In this document: positions 25,141 through 34,306 of the stretch, one piece after another
How the letters are laid out: each line of letters opens with the position of its first letter
Position numbering within the stretch: the stretch's first letter is position 1
Origin: Candidatus Alistipes intestinigallinarum
GTDB lineage: Bacteria > Bacteroidota > Bacteroidia > Bacteroidales > Rikenellaceae
Reading direction: 5' to 3'
NCBI GenBank assembly: GCA_019115745.1
Contig: DXDA01000001.1
Coordinates: 1-51,184, forward strand
Length of the DNA: 51,184 bases
The notes under the pieces: model-generated
Told to the model about the DNA's origin: nothing
Seen by the model: only the letters and a program-made list of their open reading frames with translations
Databases searched by the model: none
Translations under genes and position numbers: made by a program

Positions 25141-26619
25141 ATGGATATAACCATCCTCGATTATATCGTCTTCTTCCTTTTTGTCGGCGGTGTCGCCCTT
25201 TTCGGCTGCTCGTTCTACTTCCGCAGCCGCAAGGGTGCCGCGGCCTTCACGGCGGCCGAAGGGTCGCTCCCGACGTGGGTCGTGGGCATGTCGATCTTCG
25301 CCACGTTCGTCAGCAGCATCAGCTTCCTGGGATTGCCCGGCGATGCGTACAAGGGGAACTGGAACCCCTTCGTCTTCAGCCTCTCGATCCCCATCGCCAC
25401 GTGGCTCGCGGCCAAGGTCTTCATCCCGCTTTACCGCAACGTCAACAGCGTCTCGGCGTATCACTACCTGGAACTCCGCTTCGGCTACTGGGCACGGTGC
25501 TATGCGGCGATCTGCTACCTGCTGACGCAGTTGGCGCGCGTCGGTTCGATCCTTTTGCTGCTGGCCCTTCCGCTGCATACGATGTTCGGCTGGGACGTGG
25601 CGACGATTATCGTCTGCACGGGCATCGCCACGCTGGTCTATACGCTGCTGGGCGGTATCGCCGCCGTGGTCTGGACCGATGCCATTCAGGGCATCATCCT
25701 CATCGTCGGGGCCGTGGCCTGCGCCCTGCTCCTGACCTTCACGATGCCCGAAGGCCCGGGCCAGCTCTTCGAGATCGCCTCGGCACACGGCAAGTTCAGC
25801 CTCGGGAGCTTCGGGGCAAGCCTTACGGAGCCGACCTTCTGGGTGGTGCTCATCTACGGGCTCTTCGTCAACATGCAGAACTACGGCATCGACCAGAACT
25901 ACGTGCAGCGCTACATGACGACCAAGTCGACGGCCGAGGCGGTGAAGTCGACCCTCTTCGGCGGGTTGCTCTACATCCCCGTGTCGCTCGTCTTCGTCTA
26001 CATCGGCACGGCGCTCTTCTCCTACTACACGGCGCAGCCCGAACTCCTGCCGGCCGGGACCCCCGCCGATCAGGTCTTCCCCTGGTTCATCGTCCACGGA
26101 CTTCCCACGGGGCTGACGGGCCTGGTCATCGCGTCGCTCTTCTCGGCCGGGATGTCCACCGTGGCGACGAGCATCAACTCCTCGGCCACGATCGTACTGA
26201 CGGACTTCGCCCGGCGTCTTTCGAAGCGGGAGCTCTCCGAAAAGGGCAGTATGCGGGTGCTGTACGTGACGTCGTTCGTCGTCGGGGCTCTGGGCATCGT
26301 CATGGGCCTTCTGATGATGAGCATCGACGGCGTGCTGGATGCCTGGTGGAAACTGGCCTCGATCTTCAGCGGCGGAATGCTGGGTCTCTTCCTGCTGGGT
26401 GTGGTCTGCCGCTCGGTCAAACGGGCCCATGCCGTCGTGTCGGTGATCCTGGGACTGCTGACGATCGCCTGGATGAGCCTCTCGCCGCTGATCAACGAGG
26501 GTTCGCCCTTCTACCGGTTCCACAGCCCGCTGCATACCTATCTGACGATCGTCTTCGGAACGACGGTCATCTTCCTGGTTGGGTTCCTGTTGACCACCCT
26601 GAAACGGAAACAAGCGTGA
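25141..26619 (+). CDS. Sodium:solute symporter (SSS family)
   Basis: This 492-residue inner-membrane protein has about 13 hydrophobic helices and the SSS pattern: an N-terminal helix (LDYIVFFLFVGGVALFG), then FATFVSSISFLGLPGDAY in the first core helix, and SLFSAGMSTVATSINSSATI in the eighth helix, where Ser/Thr residues coordinate Na+. The family includes transporters for sugars, sialic acid and other carboxylates. In this operon it should import the monosaccharide released in the periplasm; an acidic 3-deoxy sugar would suit the adjacent aldolase. The gene starts after an 87-nt gap containing a hairpin and is followed 25 nt later by fucI. Confidence 0.92.
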   Translation: MDITILDYIVFFLFVGGVALFGCSFYFRSRKGAAAFTAAEGSLPTWVVGMSIFATFVSSISFLGLPGDAYKGNWNPFVFSLSIPIATWLAAKVFIPLYRNVNSVSAYHYLELRFGYWARCYAAICYLLTQLARVGSILLLLALPLHTMFGWDVATIIVCTGIATLVYTLLGGIAAVVWTDAIQGIILIVGAVACALLLTFTMPEGPGQLFEIASAHGKFSLGSFGASLTEPTFWVVLIYGLFVNMQNYGIDQNYVQRYMTTKSTAEAVKSTLFGGLLYIPVSLVFVYIGTALFSYYTAQPELLPAGTPADQVFPWFIVHGLPTGLTGLVIASLFSAGMSTVATSINSSATIVLTDFARRLSKRELSEKGSMRVLYVTSFVVGALGIVMGLLMMSIDGVLDAWWKLASIFSGGMLGLFLLGVVCRSVKRAHAVVSVILGLLTIAWMSLSPLINEGSPFYRFHSPLHTYLTIVFGTTVIFLVGFLLTTLKRKQA

Positions 26620-26644
26620 TGTAATCCATAAAAAATAAACAACC

Positions 26645-28420
26645 ATGAACAACAATCGACCTAAAATTGGGATCCGTCCGATTATCGACGGCCGCCGCGG
26701 CGGGATCCGCGAATCACTTGAAGGGATGACCATGGGCATGGCCCAGCGTGTCGCCCGCCTCTATGGCGAGGAGCTGCGCTATTCGGACGGCACGCCCGTG
26801 GAATGCGTCATTGCCGACACGACGATCGGTGGGGTGGCCGAGGCGGCCGCCTGTGCCGAGAAGTTCCGCCGCGAAAATGTCGGGGCGGTCTTGTCTGTGA
26901 CGCCCTGCTGGTGCTACGGTGCCGAGACCATCGACATGGATCCCCTGACTCCGAAGGCCATTTGGGGCTTCAACGGTACGGAGCGTCCCGGAGCCGTCTA
27001 TCTGGCTTCGGCGCTGGCCGGGCACAACCAGAAGGGCCTGCCGACATTCGGCATCTACGGCCGTGACGTACAGGATGTCACCGACGAGACGATCCCTGCC
27101 GACGTGCGCGAAAAACTGCTCCGTTTCGGACGTGCCGCCGTCGCCGTCATGCAGATGCGCGGTCGATCCTACCTCTCGATCGGGTCGGTGTCGATGGGTA
27201 TTGCCGGGTCGATGCCCAATCCGGACTTCTTCCAGGAGTATCTCGGGATGCGCAACGAGGCGGTCGACTGCTCGGAGATCGAACGACGCATCGAACTGGG
27301 TATCTACGACCGGGAGGAGTTCGAACGGGCTATGGCCTGGGTGACGAAATACTGCAAGGTGAACGAGGGCAGGGACTGCAATCCGGACCATCTGGTCTAC
27401 CCGCGCGAGAAGAAGGAGCAGATCTGGGAGTATGTGGTGAAGATGACGATGATCTTCCGCGACCTGATGCACGGCAATCCGGTTCTGGCGGCCATGGGCT
27501 TCGAGGAGGAGGCCATGGGCCACAACGCCATCGTGGGTGGATTCCAGGGACAGCGCCAGTGGACCGATTTCCGGCCCGACGGGGACTTCTCGGAGGCGAT
27601 GCTCAACTCTTCGTTCGACTGGAACGGCATCCGGGAGGCGATCACCTTCGCTACGGAGAACGATACGCTGAACGGCGTCTCGATGCTGCTGATGCACCTG
27701 CTGACGAACCGTGCGCAGATCTTCGCCGACGTGCGGACCTACTGGTCTCCCGAGGCTGTGGAGCGTGTGACGGGCCTGCAGCTCGAAGGCAAGGCCGCGG
27801 GCGGTATTATCCACCTGATCAACTCGGGGTCGTGCACGCTCGATGCGACGGGACAGCAGATCGACGCTGCGGGGAATCCGGTCATGAAACCCTTCTGGGA
27901 GATCTCGCAGGGCGATGTCGAGGCTTGTCTCGGGGCTACGACGTGGTATCCGGCCGGCCGTGAATACATGCGTGGCGGCGGCTTCTCGTCGCAATTCCTC
28001 ACACGCGGGGAGATGCCGATGACGATGTGCCGACTGAATCTGGTGAAGGGCCTCGGTCCCGTGCTGCAGATCGCCGAAGGATGGGCGGTGAATGTCGCTC
28101 CGAAGATCTTCGAGGTGATCAACAAGCGCACCGACCAGACGTGGCCGACGACCTGGTTTGCACCGCGTCTGACGGGCCACGGGGCTTTCCGTGATGTCTA
28201 CTCGGTGATGAATGCCTGGGGCGCGAACCACGGTGCGATCAGCTACGGACATGTCGGTGCCGATCTGGTAACGCTGGCCTCGATGCTGCGCATTCCGGTA
28301 GCGATGCACAACCTCCCGGAAGAGTCGCTGTTCCGGCCCTCGGCCTGGGGCGCCTTCGGCTCCGATCCCGAAGGCAGCGACTTCCGCGCCTGCGGCAACT
28401 ACGGACCGCTCTATCGTTAA
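26645..28420 (+). CDS. fucI: L-fucose isomerase / D-arabinose isomerase
   Basis: The protein has 591 residues, the same length as E. coli FucI, and aligns from end to end (start [20 protein letters not shown], finish NYGPLYR). The Mn2+ ligands are present: Glu338 in ATEND, Asp362 in FADVRTYW and His536 in GHVGAD. The blocks [13 protein letters not shown] and [13 protein letters not shown] are also intact. FucI enzymes are known to interconvert L-fucose/L-fuculose and D-arabinose/D-ribulose. No fuculokinase or fuculose-phosphate aldolase lies in the window, whereas a ribulokinase shares the operator. The D-arabinose reaction may therefore be the relevant one here. Cytoplasmic. Confidence 0.96.
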   Translation: MNNNRPKIGIRPIIDGRRGGIRESLEGMTMGMAQRVARLYGEELRYSDGTPVECVIADTTIGGVAEAAACAEKFRRENVGAVLSVTPCWCYGAETIDMDPLTPKAIWGFNGTERPGAVYLASALAGHNQKGLPTFGIYGRDVQDVTDETIPADVREKLLRFGRAAVAVMQMRGRSYLSIGSVSMGIAGSMPNPDFFQEYLGMRNEAVDCSEIERRIELGIYDREEFERAMAWVTKYCKVNEGRDCNPDHLVYPREKKEQIWEYVVKMTMIFRDLMHGNPVLAAMGFEEEAMGHNAIVGGFQGQRQWTDFRPDGDFSEAMLNSSFDWNGIREAITFATENDTLNGVSMLLMHLLTNRAQIFADVRTYWSPEAVERVTGLQLEGKAAGGIIHLINSGSCTLDATGQQIDAAGNPVMKPFWEISQGDVEACLGATTWYPAGREYMRGGGFSSQFLTRGEMPMTMCRLNLVKGLGPVLQIAEGWAVNVAPKIFEVINKRTDQTWPTTWFAPRLTGHGAFRDVYSVMNAWGANHGAISYGHVGADLVTLASMLRIPVAMHNLPEESLFRPSAWGAFGSDPEGSDFRACGNYGPLYR

Positions 28421-28448
28421 CCGAAAATCGAACTAACCTGAACGTCCC

Positions 28449-31400
28449 ATGAAACGAAACGTACGAAATTGGGTGCGGAGCGTCGTGCTCGCCGTCCTGC
28501 TTCTGGCAGGCGGCGGACTGACGCCCTTGTCGGCCCAGTCCGCATCGAACGGGCGTGTGACCGGTAAGGTCACGGACCCGGACAAACAGCCGCTCGTGGG
28601 AGCGGTGGTGATGGTGAAGGGTACGAGCCGAGGAACAACGACACTTGCCGACGGAACGTACTCCATCCAGGCCAAATCGAACGATATCTTGATTTTTACC
28701 TTGCTCGGTTACGGAGAGAAGCATGTTGCCGTGAACCGCCGGACCCGCATCGACGTTACGCTCGAAGAGGAGGCCAATGCCATCGACGATGTCGTGATCG
28801 AGGTCGGGTACGGCTCGATGGCCCGCAAGGACATTACCGGAACGCTGAGCAATGTCAAGGTCGACGAACTCGTGAAGGCCCCGGTCATCAACTTCGACCA
28901 GGCGTTGCAGGGTCGTATTGCCGGTGTCTCGATCACGTCGGCCGACGGTCAGCCCGGAGCCGATATGGATGTCGTGATTCGAGGTGCCAACTCGCTGACA
29001 CAGAGTAATTCACCACTGTATGTCGTTGACGGATTCCCGATCGAGGACTTCTCGTCGGCGGCAATCAATACCTCGGATATCGCCTCGCTGACCGTGCTGA
29101 AGGATGCCTCCGCAACGGCCATCTACGGAGCCCGCGGCGCCAACGGCGTTATCATCATCGAGACCAACCGCGGTTTCGAGGGCAAGCCGACCATCACCTA
29201 CAACGGTACCTACGGTTTCCAGACCGTGACCAAGAAGATGGAGATGATGAATGCCTATGAATTCGTCAACTATCAAATCGAACGTCAGCCGTCGAGTGTC
29301 GACACCTATCTGAACAATCTCGATCGTACGTTGGAAGACTACAAGCGTATGGGACAGGGTATCGACTGGCAGGACAAGCTCTTCCAGAATGCTCCGCTCC
29401 ACATGCACAACCTTTCGTTATCCGGAGGTACGAAGCAGACGAAATACTCCGTGTCGCTCTCGATGGCCGACCAGGAGGGTGTGATCATCTGTTCGGGCTA
29501 TGAGAAGTACCAGGGGCGTATCTCGCTGACGCAGCAGCTCAACAAACGGGCAAAACTCCAGGTCAACGCCAGCTATACGAGCGACAAGACCTACGGGCAG
29601 ACCTCCTCGGCCGCCCTTTCGTCGAGCAATGCCTATGCGTCGTATCTGATGTACCGTACGTGGGCCTTCCGCCCCGTGATCACCAACACTTCGTCGCTCG
29701 ACGAGGAGCTTTTCGACGATGAGTTCGACGGAAACAACTCCGCCGTGATGAACCCCATCATTTCGAGCGAGAACGAAGACAAGGTGACGCGCAAGCAGAC
29801 CTTCCTCTCCAATGCGAAGATCGATTACAATCTGCACAAAAACCTGCGGCTGAGCGTCAGCGGCGGATATACGCGCTATACCTATCTCTCCACCGAGTTC
29901 AACAACTCCTATACCTACAAGGGCTATCCGACGCTGACCAACACGAAGGGCGTCAACGGTTCGGTGCTGAACCGCGAACGTTCGAACTGGATGAACGAAA
30001 ATACGCTTACCTATACAAAAAACTGGAAAAACGGCCGTCATAAACTCAATGCCGTGGCGGGCTTTACGTTGGAAGGCGAACGTGACAAGCGTTTCGGATT
30101 CTCGGCCATGAACGTTCCCAACGAATCGCTCGGCATAAGCGGTCTCGATGACGGTCTGCCCGATACGACCACGGCTCAGATCTCCGAAAACTACCTCATG
30201 TCGTGGCTCGGGCGCGTCAATTACAGTTACCGTTCCCGTTACATGTTTACCGTGTCGTTCCGCGCCGACGGTTCGTCGAAGTTCTCACCCGCAAATCGCT
30301 GGGGTTTCTTCCCCTCGGGCGCATTCGCCTGGCGCATCGGCGAGGAGAAGTTCATGCGGAGGCTGCGGTTCCTTGACGATGCCAAGCTGCGTGTGAGCTA
30401 CGGTGTCACGGGTAACAACCGCGTGGGGGATTTCTCGATTTACCCCTCGTTGTCGCTTTCCGACTATTATTCCTTCAACAATGGCCAGCCTTCCGAGGCC
30501 ATTGTGACCAAGAGCCTCGGCAACAGCGATCTGACCTGGGAGAGCACCGATCAGCTCGATCTCGGTCTCGATTTGCGCCTGTTCAAGAACCGCCTCAGCC
30601 TGACGGTCGACTGGTATCAGAAGATCACCCGCGACCTGCTGCTGAATGCCAACCTCCCGTACAGCTCGGGATATACGACCGTTTACAAGAACATCGGAAA
30701 GATCCGCAACCGCGGTCTGGAGATCACCCTGAATACGGTCAACGTCAAGACCAAGAATTTCGAGTGGACCTCCGACTTTAATATCAGCTTCAACCGCAGC
30801 CGGGTGCTCGCTCTGGCCGAGGGGGAGGAGAACTACCTCTCGAAGATCAGCTTTACAGGCGATTTCAACGCTACGTATCTCTATCTGGCAAAGGTCGGAC
30901 AGCCGATTGCCCAGTTCTACGGAATCCAGTGGGACGGTGTCTACGGCTACGAGGATTTCGATCGGGACAGCGCCGGGAACTACGTCCTCAAAAAGAGTGT
31001 CCCGACAAACGGAAATGCCCGCGAAACGATTCAGCCCGGTGACATCAAGTATGTGGATCAGAACGGCGATGGCGTGGTCAACGACCAGGACAATGTGGTC
31101 ATCGGTCGCTGCGAACCCATTCATGTGGGAGGATTCAATAACAACTTTACCTATAAGGGCTTGAGTCTCAGTGTATTCTTCCAGTGGCGCTATGGCAGTG
31201 ACGTGATGAATGCCAACCGGATCATCTTCGAAGGAAACTACGCCAACAAGTCGATCAACCAGTACAAGAGTTACGTCGACCACTGGACCCCGGAGAACAC
31301 CGACAGCAAGAATTTCCGGGTCGGAGGTCGCGGCCCTTCGGGTGTCTACAGTTCGCGCACGATCGAGGACGGTTCGTTCCTGCGGCTGAAGACCCTGCAG

Positions 31401-31613
31401 TTGAGCTATACGCTTCCCAAGAAGTTTACGCGGAAACTCCGCTTGCAGACCGTGCAGGTCTATCTCTCCGGGCAGAACCTCTGGACCTGGACGGCCTATT
31501 CGGGACTGGATCCCGAGGTCTCGACCCGCAACTCGGCGCTGACCCCCGGATTTGACTACTCGGCCTACGCCCGCAACCGCATCTATACGGCCGGTATCAA
31601 GCTCGTATTCTAA
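28449..31613 (+). CDS. SusC/RagA TonB-dependent outer-membrane transporter
   Basis: The product has 1054 residues. A Sec signal ends near PLSAQ. It is followed by a CarboxypepD-regulatory-like domain (about 38-105: GRVTGKVTDPDKQPLVGAVV), a TonB-box-like DDVVIEVGYGSMARKDITG, and a plug with LTQSNSPLYVVDGFPIEDFS and YGARGANGVIIIETNRG. The barrel carries an extracellular segment with DIKYVDQNGDGVVNDQDNV, common in SusC proteins, and ends YTAGIKLVF. It is the importer of the large operon, with its SusD partner 24 nt downstream. There is no promoter-like sequence in the 28 nt after fucI, so it is read from upstream. Confidence 0.97.
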   Translation: MKRNVRNWVRSVVLAVLLLAGGGLTPLSAQSASNGRVTGKVTDPDKQPLVGAVVMVKGTSRGTTTLADGTYSIQAKSNDILIFTLLGYGEKHVAVNRRTRIDVTLEEEANAIDDVVIEVGYGSMARKDITGTLSNVKVDELVKAPVINFDQALQGRIAGVSITSADGQPGADMDVVIRGANSLTQSNSPLYVVDGFPIEDFSSAAINTSDIASLTVLKDASATAIYGARGANGVIIIETNRGFEGKPTITYNGTYGFQTVTKKMEMMNAYEFVNYQIERQPSSVDTYLNNLDRTLEDYKRMGQGIDWQDKLFQNAPLHMHNLSLSGGTKQTKYSVSLSMADQEGVIICSGYEKYQGRISLTQQLNKRAKLQVNASYTSDKTYGQTSSAALSSSNAYASYLMYRTWAFRPVITNTSSLDEELFDDEFDGNNSAVMNPIISSENEDKVTRKQTFLSNAKIDYNLHKNLRLSVSGGYTRYTYLSTEFNNSYTYKGYPTLTNTKGVNGSVLNRERSNWMNENTLTYTKNWKNGRHKLNAVAGFTLEGERDKRFGFSAMNVPNESLGISGLDDGLPDTTTAQISENYLMSWLGRVNYSYRSRYMFTVSFRADGSSKFSPANRWGFFPSGAFAWRIGEEKFMRRLRFLDDAKLRVSYGVTGNNRVGDFSIYPSLSLSDYYSFNNGQPSEAIVTKSLGNSDLTWESTDQLDLGLDLRLFKNRLSLTVDWYQKITRDLLLNANLPYSSGYTTVYKNIGKIRNRGLEITLNTVNVKTKNFEWTSDFNISFNRSRVLALAEGEENYLSKISFTGDFNATYLYLAKVGQPIAQFYGIQWDGVYGYEDFDRDSAGNYVLKKSVPTNGNARETIQPGDIKYVDQNGDGVVNDQDNVVIGRCEPIHVGGFNNNFTYKGLSLSVFFQWRYGSDVMNANRIIFEGNYANKSINQYKSYVDHWTPENTDSKNFRVGGRGPSGVYSSRTIEDGSFLRLKTLQLSYTLPKKFTRKLRLQTVQVYLSGQNLWTWTAYSGLDPEVSTRNSALTPGFDYSAYARNRIYTAGIKLVF

Positions 31614-31637
31614 CCCTGAACGACACTATTTACGACC

Positions 31638-33263
31638 ATGAAAAAATTTATCGCAATATTTTTGGGTGCAGGCCTGCTGGCCTCGGGATCGTGCAGCCTG
31701 CTCGATACCGAACCGGAGGACTTCGTAACGCCGTCGCTCTACTACAACAACGAAACCGAGATGAATACGGCCCTGAACGGAGTCTATGCCACCCTGGCAA
31801 GTTCTGCATTGTATTCCAACAACTTGTTGGGCCGGATGGGAATTTCGGCCGACCTCGGTTACGAAAGCTATTCCTCGGATTACGGTACGGTGGGCGATTA
31901 CGATGTTTCGCCTTCGGATGCAAAGATTCTGACCTATTGGCGCGACCTCTACAACGGCATCGGGCGGGCCAACATGCTGATCAAGTATATCGACAAACCC
32001 AACCTGGACAAGGCGACCCGTGACAATATCTATGGGCAGGCTTTGTTCCTGCGGGCCTACTACTACTTCATGCTGGTGGTTCGCTTCCACAACATTCCGC
32101 TGATTCTGACCGTCCCCGAGGACGGAAACCGCGAGTCGGTGCAGATTCCCCAGAGCGATATCCGGGATGTCTATCTGCAGATCATCCAGGATATGGAAGA
32201 GGCGGCTCCGCTGGTTCGCACGGCGGCCGAACTCAACTCCCCGGGGCGTGTCAGCCAGTCGACCGTCTATGGGATGCTGGCCCGCGTGGCGCTGAACATG
32301 GCCGGATATCCCGTTTATGAACCCGGCATGTATGCCAAGGCCAAGGAGTATGCCCAGAAGGTGATTGATACGGGGACCCATGCCCTGAATCCCTCCTATG
32401 AGGAGCTCTTTCTGACCTATATCCAGGACCGGTACGATGTGGCCGAGAGTCTCTTCGAGGTGGAGTTCTGGGGAAACAACGAGGGTACCTATACGACCGT
32501 GGCCGGTATGGTCGGGCGGAATAACGGGATCTATTGTACCGGACGAACCGCCCTGCCCGACGGCCAGACCCTTATCGAAAAGTATGGCTATTCGATTGCA
32601 ACCACACGTGCGACGCCCTATTTCTACAACCTGTTCGGCGCCGGGGATTTGCGCCGCGACTGGACCATCGCGCCGTTCAACTACGATACGTCGACCGGGG
32701 AAAAGGAGGATGTCGGGTCGAACTACTGGGTCCGCTCGTGCGGCAAATTCCGCCGCGAAATGGACCTCAGTACGGACCGTTCGGGAAACTACACGTCGAT
32801 CAATTTCCCGCTGTTGCGTTATGCCGATGTCCTGCTGATGTGGGCCGAAGGGGTGGCTGCCGATCCGTCCAACAACAACGAGGAGGAGTTGGCCCAGGCT
32901 TATGAATATGTCAATCAGGTGCGTCGCCGTGGGTATGGGCTCGATATCCATACGCCGAGCGAGGTCGCCGATCTGGAATCCGCCGGAAAGAGTTTCCTGT
33001 TGGACAATATCAAGGAGGAGCGGGCCCGGGAGTTGGGCTTCGAACTCTTGCGTAAGGACGATCTGGTCCGTTGGGGCGATTTCGGGGCGCAGATGCGTTA
33101 TGTGAAACAGTTGGCCGACGCCATTCCGGACAGTTATACCTCCTCTTACTACGCCAATGCCAAGCGCTATTACAACAGTGCCACCGATCGGGACGAGATC
33201 TGGCCCATCCCGACCTACGAACTGGGTATCAATCGCCGACTGGTGCAGAATACCGGATGGTAG
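31638..33263 (+). CDS. SusD/RagB-family glycan-binding lipoprotein
   Basis: This 541-residue lipoprotein has the signal MKKFIAIFLGAGLLASGSC (Cys19). SusD features include LLDTEPEDFVTPSLYYNNET, the helical QALFLRAYYYFMLVVRFHNI, a RYADVLLMWAEGV segment, and the C-terminal ERARELGFELLRKDDLVRWG with PIPTYELGIN. It should sit as a lid on the SusC product of the preceding gene and bind the target glycan at the cell surface. The gap to the next lipoprotein gene is 20 nt. Confidence 0.96.
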   Translation: MKKFIAIFLGAGLLASGSCSLLDTEPEDFVTPSLYYNNETEMNTALNGVYATLASSALYSNNLLGRMGISADLGYESYSSDYGTVGDYDVSPSDAKILTYWRDLYNGIGRANMLIKYIDKPNLDKATRDNIYGQALFLRAYYYFMLVVRFHNIPLILTVPEDGNRESVQIPQSDIRDVYLQIIQDMEEAAPLVRTAAELNSPGRVSQSTVYGMLARVALNMAGYPVYEPGMYAKAKEYAQKVIDTGTHALNPSYEELFLTYIQDRYDVAESLFEVEFWGNNEGTYTTVAGMVGRNNGIYCTGRTALPDGQTLIEKYGYSIATTRATPYFYNLFGAGDLRRDWTIAPFNYDTSTGEKEDVGSNYWVRSCGKFRREMDLSTDRSGNYTSINFPLLRYADVLLMWAEGVAADPSNNNEEELAQAYEYVNQVRRRGYGLDIHTPSEVADLESAGKSFLLDNIKEERARELGFELLRKDDLVRWGDFGAQMRYVKQLADAIPDSYTSSYYANAKRYYNSATDRDEIWPIPTYELGINRRLVQNTGW

Positions 33264-33283
33264 AATCCTAATACGTTACGAAG

Positions 33284-34294
33284 ATGAAAAAGACGAATAA
33301 AATACTCCTCCCGGTGTTGGCCTTGACGCTGCTTGCAGGCGGTTGCCGCAAGCACTTTGAGGCGGTGGATGCCGTGGATTTCGAGGTGACGACCGTGTCG
33401 CAAACCTTCAAGGTCGGTGAGGCCGTACGCTTCAACTTCGAGGGCGATCCCGATTTCATCATATTCTATTCCGGAGAACGGGGTAATGAGTATGCCTTCA
33501 AGGACAAGGACCGCATTACCGATACCGAGATGACCTTCACGTTCACTACGACCACCTCGTCGGGAACGCCGGGGTATCCCAATCCAGCCCGGGTGCCGAT
33601 CTGCTATTCCACCGACTTCTCGGGTGAATATACCGAGGAAGCCATGCGTGCCGCGACGTGGGTTGACATTACCGATCAGTTCGATCAGCCGAAGGATACC
33701 GGAGTCACCGACCTGCTTTCCGGGGATGTGAACATTACGCGCTATTTCCCCGATGAAGAGACGCCGCTGTACTTCTGTTTCCATTATGTTGTTGATGCTT
33801 TCGATGCCTCGGCAGCCGGAGGTGAAGGCAATGGCCGTACGCAATGGAACTTCAAGTCCCCCCAGTTCAACGGCGTTGTCGGAGAGACTTCGGAGGTTCT
33901 CTATGACATGGCCTCTTCGAACTGGCAGATCGTGCTGGCGGCGTCGTTCGATGGTGCTACCTCGTTGCCGGACGTCAACTCCTATCGGGTGCTGTTGCGC
34001 AGCGAATTCCAACCGCCCGTCTCGCGGGAGTGCTGGGCGGTTTGCGGCCCGATCTACAAGATGGACCAGATCAACGAGGGCCCCGATCACGGAGTGGGTA
34101 TCAAGGCCATGGCCAGTGCTTCGCTGAGCAGCTACGATTATGTTTACGAAACGCCGGGCGAATATACGGTTACCTTTGTCGGGGCCAACGCCAACGTGTA
34201 TGACCGCAAGGAGGTGGTTCGGACCCTCAAGATTCAGATCGTGGAGGACGAGGGATCCATCACGCCTCCCGAACCCGGAGAGTGGAACCAATAA
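33284..34294 (+). CDS. DUF5017 surface lipoprotein, probable glycan-binding protein
   Basis: The product has 336 residues with a lipoprotein signal ending LTLLAGGC (Cys21). The body matches DUF5017: FKVGEAVRFNFEGDPDFIIF, then YSGERGNEYAFKDKDR, a PICYSTDFSG segment and EAMRAATWVDITDQFDQP. A likely C-terminal immunoglobulin-like strand set ends the protein (YDYVYETPGEYTVTFVGAN). DUF5017 proteins sit directly downstream of susD in many Bacteroidota loci, the position of surface glycan-binding proteins. The same domain is repeated as the C-terminal half of the next gene's product, so the two are paralogous. Confidence 0.87.
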   Translation: MKKTNKILLPVLALTLLAGGCRKHFEAVDAVDFEVTTVSQTFKVGEAVRFNFEGDPDFIIFYSGERGNEYAFKDKDRITDTEMTFTFTTTTSSGTPGYPNPARVPICYSTDFSGEYTEEAMRAATWVDITDQFDQPKDTGVTDLLSGDVNITRYFPDEETPLYFCFHYVVDAFDASAAGGEGNGRTQWNFKSPQFNGVVGETSEVLYDMASSNWQIVLAASFDGATSLPDVNSYRVLLRSEFQPPVSRECWAVCGPIYKMDQINEGPDHGVGIKAMASASLSSYDYVYETPGEYTVTFVGANANVYDRKEVVRTLKIQIVEDEGSITPPEPGEWNQ

Positions 34295-34306
34295 AACGAC
34301 AAGAGC

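Noticed and set aside
26645..28420. Classical L-fucose pathway
   Set aside because: FucI alone would suggest it, but fuculokinase and fuculose-phosphate aldolase are absent from the window, and the co-regulated FGGY kinase is clearly of ribulokinase type.
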